Below are positions 5,041 to 6,084 of a stretch of 6,084 nucleotides of DNA, one piece after another. The stretch spans positions 1 through 6,084 of the forward strand of contig CALFVM010000073.1 in assembly GCA_937928665.1 (NCBI GenBank). The letters run 5' to 3'. Made by a program: the position numbers and the translations under genes. This DNA is from an uncultured Candidatus Methylacidiphilales bacterium (lineage in GTDB: Bacteria > Verrucomicrobiota > Verrucomicrobiia > Methylacidiphilales > CALFVM01). Each line of letters opens with the position of its first letter. Positions within the stretch are counted from its first letter, which is position 1. A model generated the notes under the pieces. That model made no database searches, was not told the DNA's origin, and worked only from the letters and a program-made list of their open reading frames with translations.

Positions 5041-6084
5041 TCAGGCCTTAACCTGCTTGAGGATTTCGTCGAGGACCGTATCAACCGAAACCCGCGAGGC
5101 TCGTGCGCTGAAATTAAGAATCAGCCGGTGGTTCAAAACCCGCTTGGCCACAAATCGAACCCCCTCAATCTCCGCGCACGGTTTCCCGGTCAGGGCGGCC
5201 CGGGCCTTCGCTCCGAGCACCAAAAACTGAGACGCTCGCGGACCCGCGCCAAATCGAACAAAATCACGAATTAACTTTGGCGCATCCTCCCGGTCCGGAC
5301 GGGTCGCCCCGACAAGCTTCACGGCATATCGAACCACCTCATCAGAAACCGGAACCGCCCGGACAATCTTTTGAATCTCCAGAATCTCAGGGCCGCTCAA
5401 CACCGGTTTCAACTCCGCCTCCCGGTTTCCTGTCGTCGCCCGCACGATAGCCTCTTCCTCCTCCGGACTCGGATAACCGCACGTAATACTGAACATGAAC
5501 CGGTCAGCCTGCGCCTCAGGCAACACATAGGTCCCCTCCTGATCAATCGGGTTTTGCGTCGCAAAGACATGAAACGGCTCGGGCAGGTTGTAGGTTTTCA
5601 CCCCAACCGTCACCTGGTGCTCCTGCATCGTTTGCAACAGGGCCGCCTGGGTCTTGGGCGGCGTCCGGTTGATTTCATCCGCCAGCACCAGATTAGCAAA
5701 AACTGGTCCCCGAAGAAACTCCACCTTCCGCTTCCCCGTCGCCGGATCCTCCTCAAGAATGTCTGTCCCCGTTATGTCCGAGGGCATCAAATCCGGCGTG
5801 AACTGCACCCGGCTAAATGAGATATCCAACGCCCGCGCCAGCGACCGAATCATCAACGTCTTGGCCAACCCCGGAACCCCGGTCACCAGCGCATGCCCCC
5901 CACAGAATACCGTCATCAAAATGCTCTCAACCACCTCCCTCTGGCCCACAATAGCGTGACCAAGTTCCTTTTGCAGCATCTCATACCGCCCCTGCAAACC
6001 TGTCAGGAGCTTCTGTTGTGCCTCGGTCAACCGTTCAGTCTCAGGCAACTTGAGGGAGACCTCAGCTTTCTTTTCCAACTCCCC
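5041..6084 (-). CDS. MoxR family AAA+ ATPase, start at or beyond the right edge
   Basis: MoxR ATPases act as ATP-driven chaperones that activate or assemble VWA/DUF58 client proteins. Counting from TTG at 6076-6078 gives 345 residues, full length for the family. Visible parts: an N-terminal helix ending in AIVGQREVVE at 42-51, Walker A GVPGLAKT at 67-74, SDITGTDIL at 100-108, Walker B LVLADE at 130-135 (Asp134, Glu135), FATQNPIDQEGTY at 172-184 with sensor-1 Asn176, and DRF at 192-194 holding the probable arginine finger. The lid motif GAGPRA at 277-282 varies from the usual GASPRA. The frame has no stop before the window end (GGG GAG precede the TTG), so the true start may lie outside; no good SD for the TTG can be judged. 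The stop lies 7 nt before the DUF58 start, so the two form one operon. Confidence 0.94.
   Translation of the reverse strand, partial: GELEKKAEVSLKLPETERLTEAQQKLLTGLQGRYEMLQKELGHAIVGQREVVESILMTVFCGGHALVTGVPGLAKTLMIRSLARALDISFSRVQFTPDLMPSDITGTDILEEDPATGKRKVEFLRGPVFANLVLADEINRTPPKTQAALLQTMQEHQVTVGVKTYNLPEPFHVFATQNPIDQEGTYVLPEAQADRFMFSITCGYPSPEEEEAIVRATTGNREAELKPVLSGPEILEIQKIVRAVPVSDEVVRYAVKLVGATRPDREDAPKLIRDFVRFGAGPRASQFLVLGAKARAALTGKPCAEIEGVRFVAKRVLNHRLILNFSARASRVSVDTVLDEILKQVKA

Noticed and set aside
1..6084. tRNA or rRNA genes, CRISPR arrays, insertion sequences, phage or attachment sites
   Set aside because: No cloverleaf, spaced repeats, transposase motifs or terminal inverted repeats were seen on reading both strands.

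Overview
This window looks like an ordinary stretch of a bacterial chromosome, GC-rich (roughly 58-60% by eye) and densely coded. The gene content and protein style fit the Verrucomicrobiota/Planctomycetota group best: a short GH29 fucosidase without a signal peptide, a hydroxyacid dehydrogenase whose C-terminus has the 'GSVG.EC.RMG' form, and a MoxR ATPase with a GLAKT Walker A. This assignment is inference; there is no rRNA or other marker gene. Weak or absent Shine-Dalgarno sites at most starts also fit that group.

Layout. (1) 1-1545, minus strand: a class I glutamine amidotransferase-like protein is followed 62 bp downstream by tgt, the queuine tRNA-ribosyltransferase gene. tgt runs off the left edge and lacks about 110 C-terminal residues. 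A 12-codon ORF with the best ribosome-binding site seen in the window sits between them, in frame with tgt but ended by TAG. (2) 1546-1797: divergent intergenic region with no clear sigma-70 promoter, some TTGAC half-sites and a weak minus-strand small-ORF candidate. (3) 1798-4108, plus strand: a two-gene unit of alpha-L-fucosidase and a D-2-hydroxyacid dehydrogenase family protein, separated by 4 nt. (4) 4109-4145: a 37-bp convergent gap without a convincing terminator. (5) 4146-6084, minus strand: a MoxR-type AAA+ ATPase followed 7 nt later by a DUF58 protein with a von Willebrand A-type metal site; the ATPase frame is open to the right edge.

How the genes relate. MoxR-DUF58 is a well-known pair in which the ATPase probably acts as a chaperone or remodeller for VWA-type partners. 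The usual downstream BatA/VWA membrane genes are absent here because the pair ends against a convergent operon. Fucosidase and dehydrogenase are probably co-transcribed and may act on fucosylated oligosaccharides and a derived 2-keto or 2-hydroxy acid in the cytoplasm. tgt belongs to tRNA queuosine modification, and its upstream amidotransferase neighbour has no assigned substrate.

The plus strand is richer in C than G in the lines examined, whichever strand is coding, so the minus strand is probably the leading strand. The minus-strand genes then run with replication and the fucosidase unit head-on. I do not see a clearly new biological system in this window. The best leads are the UAG-ended leader ORF before tgt, the fucosidase-dehydrogenase pairing, and the two-gene form of the MoxR/DUF58 locus.
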